A stretch of DNA of 64,000 bases from NCBI RefSeq assembly GCF_002250655.1, contig NZ_NOZR01000003.1:62001-126000 (forward strand). The letters are read 5' to 3'. A program made the position numbers and the translations under genes. This document shows, in pieces, positions 26,385 to 34,516 of this stretch. The number at the start of each line of letters is the position of its first letter. Position 1 is the stretch's first letter. The notes under the pieces were generated by a model. It was not told the DNA's origin and searched no databases. It saw only the letters and a list, made by a program, of their open reading frames with translations. The stretch is from Mycolicibacterium sphagni (lineage in GTDB: Bacteria > Actinomycetota > Actinomycetes > Mycobacteriales > Mycobacteriaceae).

Positions 26385-26730
26385 CGAGACGACGCTGGCC
26401 TACTGGCAGACCTACGACATCACCGCGCTGGCCGCCTTCGACGAAGTCGAGGGCATTCACCTGGCTGATCCGCACCGGCCAGTACATGGGTCCGGTCAAC
26501 GGGTTCTACAGTATGGTCGGCGGCGGCACGGCCGGCTCCAATCCGTTCAATCTCATGGAGCTCATCCGGCGCGCCCCACGGCTCCAGCTTCACCTACCAG
26601 TCGGTGTTCCGTTTGGTGCGGCCGATCTCGACCCTCTGCATCGCCCTGGGGCAACATGTGCGGGCCATGTCCCGTGGGGTGGTGTATGAGCGTTCGCGTG
26701 AGGCGCTGTGGTTGTTCGCTATGCCGTGAG
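26385..26730 (+). pseudogene. Frameshifted remnant of an unidentified gene
   Basis: Protein-like sequence changes frame at least twice: ETTLAYWQTYDITALAAFDE, then LIRTGQYMGPVNGFYSMVGG in the next frame, then SSFTYQSVFRLVRPISTLCI running to SREALWLFAMP and a stop at 26728-26730. No intact start or full-length frame exists. I could not identify the family. The 3' end is part of the direct repeat described separately. Confidence 0.45.
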
Positions 26731-26752
26731 AGCCGCTGTGGGGGCAATGGTC
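26665..26752 (+). repeat. Direct repeat copy A (about 88 bp)
   Basis: From GGCCATGTCCCGTGGGGTGG to GGGGGCAATGGT this segment matches 28766-28852 with about ten differences and one gap, counted by eye. The two copies are in the same orientation and about 2.1 kb apart, with an intact TetR/MBL/cupin unit between them. Confidence 0.75.
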
Positions 26753-26843
26753 AATGCGGCACAGGGAAATCGGCGAACGCGGTGATATCAGTGCCTTTCT
26801 GACGGCCTTTCTGACGTCTGATTCATTGCGGGCCACTGACCGG

Positions 26844-27446
26844 TCAGCGGGTTGGTGGAATCATCCTCATCAGGAGTGCGTCGAGCAGGGTTTCGATGGG
26901 GGGCCACGGGAAGCTGGGCTTGTTGATGCGAAGTGACACGAGGCCGTGCAGTCCGGCCCAGATCAGCGTCCCCAATTCATCAACGTCGTCGGAGCTGCAG
27001 TCGGAGATCAGGGCCAACAAGCCGCGGCGGAGCTCGTAGCCCGGAAGGTCGGTCAAAGGGGCCTCTACCTGTTCAGCAGACCAGCTTTCGAAGAGCACCC
27101 GATAGTGACCGGGATGAGTGAGTCCGAAGCGGCAATACGTCAGGCACCACGCGCGGAGCCGGTCGTACGGTCGATCGAATTGTGCTGCGGCCCGGGTGGT
27201 CTCGGCGGTCAAGACGCCGAACAGGTGCTCGAGGACGCTCCACACCAATGCGCGCCGGTCTGCGAAATGTGGGTAGAGGGCTGTCGCGCTGACGCCGGCC
27301 GAGCGGGCCACCGCACGCAAGCTCAGCACCTCCACCGGCTGCTCCTTGAGCAGGTCCTCGGCGGCGGCGATGACATCGCCGCGGAGCCGGTCGCCGTGAC
27401 CGCGAGGGTTTCGCGTCCGCGTCTGCTGCCTCGCCGCATCGGCCAT
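26844..27446 (-). CDS. TetR-family regulator divergent from the MBL/cupin pair
   Basis: 200 residues. ATG 27446 follows AAGGAGGAAATC, an excellent Shine-Dalgarno; a GTG 11 codons upstream has none. N terminus Arg-rich, then IAAAEDLLKEQPVEVLSLRA and VARSAGVSATALYPHFADRR as helix-turn-helix, with a TetR_C_33-like ligand domain. The 18-bp palindrome at 27483-27500 lies between it and the divergent MBL gene, pointing to autoregulation and control of that pair. Ligand unknown. Confidence 0.92.
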   Translation of the reverse strand: MADAARQQTRTRNPRGHGDRLRGDVIAAAEDLLKEQPVEVLSLRAVARSAGVSATALYPHFADRRALVWSVLEHLFGVLTAETTRAAAQFDRPYDRLRAWCLTYCRFGLTHPGHYRVLFESWSAEQVEAPLTDLPGYELRRGLLALISDCSSDDVDELGTLIWAGLHGLVSLRINKPSFPWPPIETLLDALLMRMIPPTR

Positions 27447-27482
27447 GATTTCCTCCTTGACACCGATGAGTTTACACATGCA

Positions 27483-27500
27483 AACTTACGGCTGTAAGTT
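27483..27500. promoter_or_regulatory. Palindromic operator between TetR and MBL genes
   Basis: AACTTAC (27483-27489), spacer GGCT, GTAAGTT (27494-27500): a perfect 7-bp inverted repeat. It lies midway in the 79-base gap between the two divergent starts. Size and symmetry fit a TetR dimer site. Confidence 0.7.
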
Positions 27501-27525
27501 AACAGGTGACAACATAGGAGCGCGA

Positions 27526-28275
27526 ATGGCCACCACCACCCTCACCCGCGTCGCACACGCGAGTGTCCTGCTCGACTTTGACGGGCACACCATCCTCACG
27601 GACCCCTGGTTGAGCGAGAAACCAGGCTATTACCAGGGTGAACGGCGTGCGTTCGAGTCCGCTGCCGACTTGCCTGAGCTAGCCGGCGTCGTCGTCAGCC
27701 ACGGCCATTACGACCACTTCGACATGGATGCCTTCGCTGCGTACCCGGACAAATCAGTTCCCATGGTGCTCAAGAGGGGTTTGGCTGCCCAAGCCCGAGC
27801 TCACGGCTTCACCAACATCACCGAGCTGGACGCATGGGAGAGCACCACGGTCGGACCCGTGCGCATTACCGCTGGGCCGGCCAAGCACAAGGTCCCCGAG
27901 GTCACCTATGTCCTGGAAGGTGCGGGCAGCCGGGTCTTCTTCGGCGGAGACACCATGCGCATCGCCGAACTCGACGACATCGCCCACCGATTCGGTGACA
28001 TCGACTTAGCCCTGCTGCCGATCAATGGCCTGACCATCCGACCCTTGCTCAACAAGCAGGTGGTGATGAACGCGGTGGAGGCCGCGGATCTGACCCGGGC
28101 GCTGCGCCCACGAATGGCCGTCCCGATCCACTACTCTTTCACCGGCGGTCCGCTGCGCGACAAGCTGCTGCTGAAAACCGATGGGCGTCCCGAAGTGTTC
28201 GTCGACGCCGCCGCCGAGGCCGCACCCGACACCGACGTCCGGGTGCTCGAACCCGGCGAACTACTGGCCCTGTAA
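27526..28275 (+). CDS. MBL-fold metal-dependent hydrolase (UlaG-like)
   Basis: 249 residues from ATG 27526, 5 bases after AGGAG. The metallo-beta-lactamase fold shows THAS-like start (VAHASVLLDFDGHTILTDPW), the metal motif SHGHYDHFD, FGGDTMRIAEL with the bridging Asp, and PIHYSF with the last His. Proteins of this subgroup are often annotated as Zn-dependent hydrolases of unknown substrate. The cupin gene follows 11 bases later. Probably under the divergent TetR regulator. Confidence 0.92.
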   Translation: MATTTLTRVAHASVLLDFDGHTILTDPWLSEKPGYYQGERRAFESAADLPELAGVVVSHGHYDHFDMDAFAAYPDKSVPMVLKRGLAAQARAHGFTNITELDAWESTTVGPVRITAGPAKHKVPEVTYVLEGAGSRVFFGGDTMRIAELDDIAHRFGDIDLALLPINGLTIRPLLNKQVVMNAVEAADLTRALRPRMAVPIHYSFTGGPLRDKLLLKTDGRPEVFVDAAAEAAPDTDVRVLEPGELLAL

Positions 28276-28286
28276 ACGGGCCACTC

Positions 28287-28754
28287 ATGACCGACATCCT
28301 CAATGCCGGCGACGGTGACATCATTGAGCTCCCCGGGGCACACCTGCTGATGAAAGTTGCCGCGACCGACACCAACGGGCGCTACGCGCTGCTTGAGTGC
28401 CGGAACGACCCCGGATGGGAAAGCGAACTCAACCGACACGCCCGCGACAGCAAAACCATTTACGTGCTCGCCGGGACCTATACGGTGTATCTCGACGGTC
28501 GTTGGGGCACAGCATATCCCGGTGACACACTGCTGATCCAGGCAGGGAGCGTGCACGGTTTCAGAGCCGGACCCGACGGCGGGGTCGCCCTGGTCATCTA
28601 CCCCGGCAACGCCGCGAATTGGTTCACGTCCCCCGCTCAGAGTCCGCGACACCAATCCTTCAACAACCCCTACCCGAACCCCTACCCGCTACCCGACGTC
28701 GAATCCCTCGGACCGCTACCGCAGCGAACAACATGCACACCGCACGACGGCTAA
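28287..28754 (+). CDS. Cupin-domain protein
   Basis: 155 residues. The beta-barrel core is visible: ELNRHARDSKTIYVLAGTYTV then YLDGRWGTAYPGDTLLIQAG and SVHGFRAGPDGG. His in NRHARD, Glu-lacking but with Lys/Thr following, and His in SVHGF leave an incomplete 3-His-1-Glu set, so metal binding is uncertain. The Pro/Asn-rich tail (NNPYPNPYPLPD) is unusual. It forms a two-gene unit with the MBL hydrolase. Confidence 0.82.
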   Translation: MTDILNAGDGDIIELPGAHLLMKVAATDTNGRYALLECRNDPGWESELNRHARDSKTIYVLAGTYTVYLDGRWGTAYPGDTLLIQAGSVHGFRAGPDGGVALVIYPGNAANWFTSPAQSPRHQSFNNPYPNPYPLPDVESLGPLPQRTTCTPHDG

Positions 28755-29182
28755 AGGGCACCAAGGCCAGTCCCGTGGAGTGGTGCAAGAGTGTTCGCGT
28801 GAGCCTCTGTGGTTGTCCACTATGCCGTGAGAGCCGCTGCGGGGGCAATGGTTTCGGCGCTATGGGTGTTGACGGTTCCTCTCGGTAGTGATCCTTGGTC
28901 GTTTCACCACAGAGACTCACGAGATGGCCCCTCTACATCGGCACGACACGCCGCCGCTACTTACACCACCCCGCGGGATGTTCCCCATGTGCGCGCTGGC
29001 TTGGCTGCCGCCCAATCGCGAAGTGGGACAACGAGGTGTCCTCACCTACGAGACCGACGGACACATCCGCACGGCGGGTGGACCACCTCCGGACCCAGAT
29101 ACGTTCTCTAGGGTTAGGTCTGGCGCCGAAGTCTCTGTCGCACAACTAAATTCCTGTCGGTGCCTAGGTATAGCGTCAGCGC
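28755..29182. other. Degenerate intergenic stretch with repeat copy B
   Basis: No intact gene. The left end holds the second copy of the direct repeat. One plus-strand reading around 28920-29110 looks partly protein-like (RHDTPPLLTPPRGMFPMCAL; LTYETDGHIRTAGGPPPDPD) but has no credible start and runs on into the wrong frame of the HNH remnant. It may be another gene fragment. Confidence 0.5.
28766..28852 (+). repeat. Direct repeat copy B (about 87 bp)
   Basis: Partner of copy A at 26665-26752: same order and orientation, one base shorter, about 88 percent identical by eye. The most constant block is ACTATGCCGTGAGAGCCGCT. No target-site duplication or transposase accompanies either copy. Confidence 0.75.
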
Positions 29183-29493
29183 ATGCCGACCAAATGTGTC
29201 GGGTGCGGGATCGAAATCAACAGCCGTCAGGCGAGGGTCTTCTGCTCGAACGCATGCCAACAGGTGCACCGGCGCAGCTTGCTGCTGAAAGCCTGGCTCG
29301 AAACTGGAATGTGTGGCCGCACGTCTTACCAAGGTCACTTCGTTCGGGATTACCTGCACGCGGAGCAGGGCGGGTGCTGTGCGATCTGCGGAATCGAGAG
29401 CAAGTGGAATGGCTGCCGACATACAAAGCCAAGAATCGCGGAATTGGGCGCTACTACCGACGGCAGCGGTACGCCGACGGGAAGTCATTCTGA
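29183..29493 (+). pseudogene. HNH endonuclease gene with the catalytic core deleted
   Basis: The first 70 residues are a good HNH-endonuclease N terminus with zinc cysteines: MPTKCVGCGIEINSRQARVF, CSNACQQVHRR and GCCAICGIESKWNG. The normal continuation (the DHIDGD...NLRLVCPNCD core) is missing. Instead the next bases encode, in another frame, LPTYKAKNRGIGRYYRRQRY and ADGKSF, the usual end of this family. A deletion with frameshift around 29408 explains both. The tail stop is at 29491-29493. Related proteins are common in mycobacteria and their phages. Almost surely inactive. Confidence 0.75.
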
Positions 29494-29597
29494 TCATTGT
29501 TTGCTGGATTGTCGGGCCGTGGCGGGCCAAGCGGTCTAATGGATGTTGATGCAGCGCCAGATAGTGCCGTTAAGCTGCAGATATACTGCAGCATGCG

Positions 29598-29669
29598 AGC
29601 CCCCTATCGGGATTGAACCGATGACCTACATATTACAAGTATGTTGCTCTACCACTGAGCTAAGGAGGC
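29598..29669 (-). tRNA. tRNA-Thr (anticodon TGT)
   Basis: Read on the minus strand, the 72-base sequence begins GCCTCCTTAGCTCAGTGGTA and folds as a tRNA. The acceptor stem is GCCTCCT/AGGGGGC with one G-U pair; the anticodon arm is ACATA-CTTGTAA-TATGT, giving anticodon TGT (reads ACA); the T arm is ATCGG-TTCAATC-CCGAT. CCA is not encoded. It sits between the degenerate DNA and the decapeptide-repeat gene, and marks the boundary where Rv0756c-like gene order starts. Confidence 0.93.
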
Positions 29670-29714
29670 GCGGCAGGCCCAAAAAGGGCTGAACCGTCTT
29701 ACAGACTAGCGAAG

Positions 29715-30461
29715 TCACTGCTCGTCGTCGTCGATGACCAACCGGTCGCTGCGTACTCGTTCGGAGCTGATCGTGCGCGGCGGCGTATACCCGCGCCGAC
29801 GGCCCGGCAGCGGGATCCGGTCGGCGATGTTGCTCAACGGGTTGACCACCAGGCTCAGCGTGGTCACCGCCTCGCGCAAGGTCTCGATCGTCGGCGCCAG
29901 CGCCTCAAGCCCCGGCGCCAAGCGGTTGAGGGTGTCGGCGACGTCGGCCAGTTGCTCCAAGGGCCCGTTACGTGCCGTCAGCTTGTCGACCAGACCACCG
30001 TCGGCCAGCAGCCGGTCAGCCAGCCCGTCCTCACCCAGGATCCGCTCGATCAGGCCTTCCTCGTCGAGCAGCTGGTCGACCAGGCCGCCCGGCGCCAGTG
30101 AGCGCTCCAGTCCGCCGCCCTCGGCCGTGAGCCGGTCCAGCACGCCATCGGGCGCCGTGACCCGATCGATCAGGCCGCCCGGCCGCATCAGCCGGTCCAA
30201 TGGACCGTCCGGAGCCAGCGCCCGGCCCAGCGGTGCGTCGTCGTCGAGCAACTGTGCGAGCTTGTTCGCCCGCGCGATGGTGTCCTCCAGGCCGAACATC
30301 TGCGCCACCGAACTCGGCGACCCAGGCACCCCGGACTCGCCCAATGTCCGTTTGGTGAGGTCAATGCCCAATTTGGCGACATCGAGCCCGGCCTCCGCCG
30401 CGGCCAGCCCCACCCGTACCGGTGTGGTCGCGATCCCTACCAGGGTCTTCGCCAGGTCCAT
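29715..30461 (-). CDS. Decapeptide-repeat protein divergent from phoP (Rv0756c position)
   Basis: 248 residues starting MDLAKTLVGIATTPVRVGLA at ATG 30461. After a hydrophobic/amphipathic N terminus there are about nine consecutive 10-residue imperfect repeats (residues ~80-170) of pattern x-P/E-G/D-G-L-x-D/E-R/Q-L-x, for instance PGGLIDRVTA, PDGVLDRLTA and DGGLVDKLTA. A helical segment (LNRLAPGLEALAPTIETL) and a basic tail (PLPGRRRGYTPPRTISSERV) follow. No signal peptide. The repeats suggest a solenoid or an amphipathic helix array, perhaps membrane-associated. Mtb carries an uncharacterised gene here too, but I cannot confirm similarity. Divergent promoter shared with phoP. Confidence 0.82.
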   Translation of the reverse strand: MDLAKTLVGIATTPVRVGLAAAEAGLDVAKLGIDLTKRTLGESGVPGSPSSVAQMFGLEDTIARANKLAQLLDDDAPLGRALAPDGPLDRLMRPGGLIDRVTAPDGVLDRLTAEGGGLERSLAPGGLVDQLLDEEGLIERILGEDGLADRLLADGGLVDKLTARNGPLEQLADVADTLNRLAPGLEALAPTIETLREAVTTLSLVVNPLSNIADRIPLPGRRRGYTPPRTISSERVRSDRLVIDDDEQ

Positions 30462-30527
30462 GTCATGAGTGTAGGAGGGGGCAAAGTTTGGAACCGGAGG
30501 TATCGGATAACCCACCAAGAGACCAAC

Positions 30528-30545
30528 TCACAGCAAGTCCACAGG
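30528..30545 (+). promoter_or_regulatory. PhoP box upstream of phoP
   Basis: TCACAGC (30528-30534), four bases, then CCACAGG (30539-30545). The published Mtb PhoP box is two direct TCACAGC repeats spaced by four bases; the first copy is perfect and the second matches five of seven. It lies 45 bases before the phoP ATG, fitting the known autoregulation. Confidence 0.7.
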
Positions 30546-30589
30546 GGGTATACAGCCCTATTTCACCAGGGTAAGAGGAAATTGTCAGC

Positions 30590-31309
30590 ATGGCCGCACC
30601 AGCAACACCCGAAGTCAAGCCCGAGGCGCGCGTTCTTGTTGTGGACGACGAGACCAATATCGTCGAACTGCTGTCGGTAAGTCTGAAATTCCAGGGTTTC
30701 GAGGTCCACACCGCTTCCAGCGGGCCCGCCGCCCTCGACCGGGCTCGTGAGGTGCGTCCCGACGCCGTGATCCTCGACGTGATGATGCCGGGCATGGATG
30801 GTTTCGGTGTGCTGCGCCGGCTGCGCGCCGACGGCATCGACGCCCCCGCGCTGTTCCTGACCGCCCGCGACAGCCTCCAGGACAAGATCGCCGGACTCAC
30901 CCTCGGTGGCGACGACTACGTCACCAAGCCGTTCAGCCTCGAAGAGGTTGTCGCCCGGCTGCGCGTCATCCTGCGCCGCGCCGGCAAGGGCGTCGAGGAG
31001 CCGCGGAACTCGCGGCTCGTCTTCGCCGACATTGAGCTCGACGAGGACACCCACGAGGTGTGGAAGGCCGGCGAGCCCGTCTCGCTGTCACCGACCGAAT
31101 TCACCCTGCTGCGCTACTTCGTCATCAACGCCGGCACCGTGCTGAGCAAGCCGAAGATCCTCGACCACGTCTGGCGCTACGACTTCGGCGGCGACGTGAA
31201 CGTCGTCGAGTCATACGTCTCCTACCTCCGCCGCAAGATCGACACCGGAGAAAAGCGCCTCCTGCACACCCTGCGCGGGGTCGGATACGTGCTACGGGAG
31301 CCGCGGTAA
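30590..31309 (+). CDS. phoP: Response regulator PhoP
   Basis: 239-residue OmpR-type regulator. Receiver: acidic VVDDE, phosphoacceptor Asp63 in AVILDVMMPG, LTARD and YVTKPF. The C-terminal winged helix reads SLSPTEFTLLRYFVINAGTV then NVVESYVSYLRRKID and GVGYVLREPR. The sequence is nearly identical, as remembered, to Mtb PhoP (Rv0757) over its whole length except the N-terminal 10 residues. It controls acid-pH response, lipid synthesis and ESX-1-related secretion in Mtb. Followed by phoR after 38 bases. Confidence 0.98.
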   Translation: MAAPATPEVKPEARVLVVDDETNIVELLSVSLKFQGFEVHTASSGPAALDRAREVRPDAVILDVMMPGMDGFGVLRRLRADGIDAPALFLTARDSLQDKIAGLTLGGDDYVTKPFSLEEVVARLRVILRRAGKGVEEPRNSRLVFADIELDEDTHEVWKAGEPVSLSPTEFTLLRYFVINAGTVLSKPKILDHVWRYDFGGDVNVVESYVSYLRRKIDTGEKRLLHTLRGVGYVLREPR

Positions 31310-31347
31310 TCCGGCGCGGCGCGCCGTTCGGCGCGAACAATAGAGAA

Positions 31348-32784
31348 ATGCCCAGTCCGTACCACCGAGCGCTGCCGCTAAGAGTCGGCCTGGTTGCCGC
31401 GATGTTGCTGCTCGTCGGTTGTGGCCTGCTGGCCTCCGGGATCGCGGTCACCTCGACCCTGCAGCACGATCTCATCGACCGCGCCGATCAGACCCTGCTG
31501 GACGCTTCCCGGGGCTGGGCGCAGGCCCCGCGCCGCATGCCCCCGCCCGACGAAGGTCCCAACCCGGCCCGCCCGCCGTCGAACTTCTACGTGCGCGGGG
31601 TCGACGCCGACGGTCACATCTGGATGGCCGTCAACGACCGCGATGCCGAACCGGCACTTCCCGAGGACAACGACGTGGGATCCGCGCCGGTGACCGTCGG
31701 CTCACTCGACCACTCGGCGGTCCAGTGGCGCGCGGTGTCGGTACGCGGGCCCAGCGGCGAACTGACCACCGTGGCCATTGACCTATCCGACATCCAGTCC
31801 ACCGTCCGCAGCCTGGCCTGGTCACAGGTCGCGATCGGCACCGCGGTCTTGGTGATCCTCGGTGTCGCCGGCTACTGGGTGGTCCACCGCAGCCTCCGGC
31901 CCCTCGTGGAAGTCGAGAAAACCGCCGCGGCGATCGCCGCCGGACAGCTCGATCGCCGTGTGCCGGAACGTGATCCACGCACCGAAGTCGGCCGGCTCTC
32001 CCTCGCGCTCAACGGCATGCTCGCCCAGATCCAGACTGCGATGGCGTCGTCGGGCGAATCCGCCGAACAAGCGCGCACGTCGGAGGAACGCATGCGCCGG
32101 TTCATCACCGACGCCAGCCACGAGCTGCGCACCCCGCTGACCACCATCCGTGGATTCGCCGAGCTCTACCGGCAGGGCGCCGCCCGCGACGTCGAGATGC
32201 TGATGTCCCGCATCGAAAGCGAGTCGCGGCGAATGGGCCTGCTGGTGGACGACCTGCTGCTGCTGGCTCGCCTCGACGCCCAGCGCCCGCTGGAACGACG
32301 CCGGGTCGACCTGCTGGCACTGGCCACCGACTCCGTGCATGACGCCCAGTCGATCGCCCCTAAACGCACCATCACCATGGAGGTCTTCGACGGGCCCGGC
32401 ACCCCCGAGGTCCTCGGCGACGAGGCCCGGTTGCGTCAGGTGCTGGGCAATCTGGTGGCCAACGCTCTGCAGCACACCCCGGAGACCGCGCGGATCACTG
32501 TCCGGGTAGGTACCTCCTCCGACGACGCGGTGCTCGAGGTCGTCGATGAAGGCCCGGGCATGACGCGCGAGGACGCGCAACGGGTGTTCGAGCGGTTCTA
32601 CCGGACCGACTCCTCCCGCGCCCGCACCAGTGGCGGCACCGGGCTGGGCCTGTCGATCGTGGACTCGCTGGTATACGCCCACGGCGGGCGGGTCACCGTG
32701 CGGACCGCGCCAGGGCAGGGCTGCTGTTTCTCGGTCAGCCTGCCGCGGATCGCGGACGTGCCGGCCCCGGTCCCGTCTAACTGA
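31348..32784 (+). CDS. phoR: Sensor histidine kinase PhoR
   Basis: 478 residues starting [18 protein letters not shown] at ATG 31348. Transmembrane helix 1 ([20 protein letters not shown]), an extracytoplasmic domain of about 120 residues, helix 2 ([19 protein letters not shown]), a HAMP segment, then DHp with His258 in [18 protein letters not shown]-binding boxes are [11 protein letters not shown] (N), VVDEGPGM (G1) and [13 protein letters not shown] (G2). The N-terminal LPLRV...[10 protein letters not shown] resembles Mtb PhoR (Rv0758). Phosphorylates PhoP. Its last 8 bases overlap the convergent HIT gene. Confidence 0.97.
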   Translation: MPSPYHRALPLRVGLVAAMLLLVGCGLLASGIAVTSTLQHDLIDRADQTLLDASRGWAQAPRRMPPPDEGPNPARPPSNFYVRGVDADGHIWMAVNDRDAEPALPEDNDVGSAPVTVGSLDHSAVQWRAVSVRGPSGELTTVAIDLSDIQSTVRSLAWSQVAIGTAVLVILGVAGYWVVHRSLRPLVEVEKTAAAIAAGQLDRRVPERDPRTEVGRLSLALNGMLAQIQTAMASSGESAEQARTSEERMRRFITDASHELRTPLTTIRGFAELYRQGAARDVEMLMSRIESESRRMGLLVDDLLLLARLDAQRPLERRRVDLLALATDSVHDAQSIAPKRTITMEVFDGPGTPEVLGDEARLRQVLGNLVANALQHTPETARITVRVGTSSDDAVLEVVDEGPGMTREDAQRVFERFYRTDSSRARTSGGTGLGLSIVDSLVYAHGGRVTVRTAPGQGCCFSVSLPRIADVPAPVPSN

Positions 32785-33181
32785 GTTCGGCCAGCGCGGC
32801 CTTGATCTTGACCTGTGCCTGGTCCAGCGACTCCGGCGACGGGTTGCGGTTGACGTTGGCGAACCCGAAGTCGGCCAGATTTCGCGCCGGGAACACGTGC
32901 ACGTGCAGGTGCGGAACTTCCAGCCCGGCGATGATCAACCCGGACCGCTCGGCGCCGAACGCAGCGCATACCGCCTTGCCGATCCGCTGTGACACCGCCA
33001 TCACCTTGTTGAACAGGGCCGGGTCGACGTCCTGCCAGTTGTCGACCTCGTCGCGGGGCACCACCAGAGTGTGCCCCGGGGTCATCGGCTCGATGGTCAA
33101 GAACGCGACGACCTCGTCGTCCTCGTAGACGAATCGCCCCGGCAGTTCGCGGTTGATGATCTTGGTGAAGACGGAGGCCAT
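32777..33181 (-). CDS. HIT-family nucleotide-binding protein (Rv0759c-like)
   Basis: 134 residues from ATG 33181 ([20 protein letters not shown]). The histidine triad is [13 protein letters not shown] (HxHxHxx), with NFKNKLG-like elements in the [20 protein letters not shown] segment. HIT proteins hydrolyse nucleoside phosphoramidates or dinucleotides. The order phoP-phoR-HIT reproduces Mtb Rv0757-Rv0759c. An extended start at 33232 would run through the divergent promoter and is not used. Confidence 0.93.
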   Translation of the reverse strand: MASVFTKIINRELPGRFVYEDDEVVAFLTIEPMTPGHTLVVPRDEVDNWQDVDPALFNKVMAVSQRIGKAVCAAFGAERSGLIIAGLEVPHLHVHVFPARNLADFGFANVNRNPSPESLDQAQVKIKAALAELS

Positions 33182-33228
33182 GGCGCCAAGCATATGAGGA
33201 GCGCACCGCGGCAGGTTATGGAGCTGGC

Positions 33229-33246
33229 TCACAGCAACTTGTCAGA
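33229..33246 (+). promoter_or_regulatory. Possible second PhoP box
   Basis: TCACAGC (33229-33235) is perfect; four bases later TGTCAGA (33240-33246) matches the repeat at four of seven positions. It lies in the gap between the HIT gene and the glycosyltransferase operon, 39 bases before the latter's ATG. Confidence 0.35.
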
Positions 33247-33284
33247 TCCGGCCCAGTGCTACGGCAGCTTGAACCCTCACCATC

Positions 33285-34511
33285 ATGGACATGACCGACA
33301 CCCTGCCGGCCGAACAGCGCACTGCTGAGATCAGCCCGAGGGGTCGCTACATTCTCGACATCGTCATCCCCGTCTACAACGAGGAGAACGACCTGCCGGC
33401 CTGCGTTCGCCGGCTGCACCAGTTCCTGCGCGACGAAGTTCCTTACCGTGCGCGAATCCTGGTGGCCGACAACGCAAGTACCGACAACACGCTTGCGGTG
33501 GCGCGTCAGCTCAGCGAGGACCTGCCCGACGTCGAGGTGCTCCACCTCGACGCCAAGGGCCGCGGCGGGGCACTCGCCGCCGCATGGGGGTCCTCGCCGG
33601 CCGACGTGGTGGCCTACATGGACGTCGACCTGTCGACAGACCTGTCCGCGCTGATGCCGCTGGTGGCCCCGCTGGTGTCCGGGCACTCGGACATCGCCAT
33701 CGGGTCGCGGCTGGCCGCGTCCTCACGGGTGGTGCGGGGTGTCAAACGCGAAGTGGTGTCCCGTGGCTACAACCTGCTGCTGCGCGGATTCCTCGGCGCC
33801 CGGTTCTCCGATGCGCAGTGCGGCTTCAAGGCTCTGCGTTCCGATGTTGCCCGTCAACTGCTGCCGCTGGTCGCCGACACCGGCTGGTTCTTCGACACCG
33901 AACTGCTGGTGCTGGCCGAGCGGGCCAACCTGCGCATCCACGAAGTGCCGGTCGACTGGATCGACGACCCCGACTCCCGCGTCGACATCGTGGCCACCGC
34001 GATCGAGGATCTCAAAGGCTGCTGGCGGGTGGGCCGCGCACTGGCCACCGGCGCGTTGCCGCTGCGCGATCTGCAGGCCGCGCTTGGCCGCGAACCGCTG
34101 GTGCCTGGGGTGCCCCGCGGCATGGTCGGCCAAATGGTCCGCTTCGGTCTGATCGGCATCGCCAGCACCATCGCCTTTGCGCTTCTGTATCTTTCGCTGC
34201 ATCCCGCCCTAGGTGCGCAGGCCGCCAATCTCACCGCGCTGCTGCTGACCGCGCTGGCCAACACCGCGGCCAACCGGGCGTTCACCTTCGGCATCCACGG
34301 CCGCGCCGGCGCCGCGCGCCATCACGTACACGGCCTGCTGATCTTCGGATTCGGACTCGCGATCACCAGCGGCTCGCTCTATCTGCTCCATCGCTTCGAC
34401 CCGACAGTCGGCAAAGGTGTCGAACTTTCGGTTCTCGTCGTCGCGAATCTCATCGCCACCCTGGTGCGCTTCGTCGCGCTGCGCCGGGTGTTCGGCGCCT
34501 CGACACGCTAG
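33285..34511 (+). CDS. Glycosyltransferase family 2 fused to a GtrA membrane domain
   Basis: 408 residues. The N-terminal GT2 domain (about 20-260) shows ILDIVIPVYNEENDLPACVR, DNASTDNTL and the metal-binding AYMDVDLSTDLSALMP, typical of polyprenyl-phosphate sugar synthases. FSDAQCGFKALR is also a DPM-synthase-like motif. The C-terminal 120 residues are a GtrA domain with four membrane helices. Such enzymes load a sugar on polyprenyl phosphate and may flip it. The adjacent GT39 enzyme 5 bases downstream is the natural user of that donor. ATG 33285; a second ATG at 33291 is possible. Confidence 0.9.
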   Translation: MDMTDTLPAEQRTAEISPRGRYILDIVIPVYNEENDLPACVRRLHQFLRDEVPYRARILVADNASTDNTLAVARQLSEDLPDVEVLHLDAKGRGGALAAAWGSSPADVVAYMDVDLSTDLSALMPLVAPLVSGHSDIAIGSRLAASSRVVRGVKREVVSRGYNLLLRGFLGARFSDAQCGFKALRSDVARQLLPLVADTGWFFDTELLVLAERANLRIHEVPVDWIDDPDSRVDIVATAIEDLKGCWRVGRALATGALPLRDLQAALGREPLVPGVPRGMVGQMVRFGLIGIASTIAFALLYLSLHPALGAQAANLTALLLTALANTAANRAFTFGIHGRAGAARHHVHGLLIFGFGLAITSGSLYLLHRFDPTVGKGVELSVLVVANLIATLVRFVALRRVFGASTR

Positions 34512-34516
34512 ATGCC

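Noticed and set aside
26290..26802. 170-residue plus-strand frame in the degenerate region
   Set aside because: Protein-like sequence moves between frames and the frame also crosses the antisense AraC fragment, so it is not an intact gene.
26665..28852. Composite transposon or IS element bounded by the direct repeat
   Set aside because: No transposase, terminal inverted repeats or target duplication could be seen; recorded only as a repeat.
29676..29690. GCCC-AAAAA-GGGC hairpin between the tRNA and the repeat-protein gene
   Set aside because: Only a 4-bp stem; too weak to list as a terminator.
33584..34516. Long upstream extension of the GT39 frame across the GT2-GtrA gene
   Set aside because: The extension is Arg/Gly/Pro-rich shadow sequence; the membrane protein starts properly at ATG 34517.
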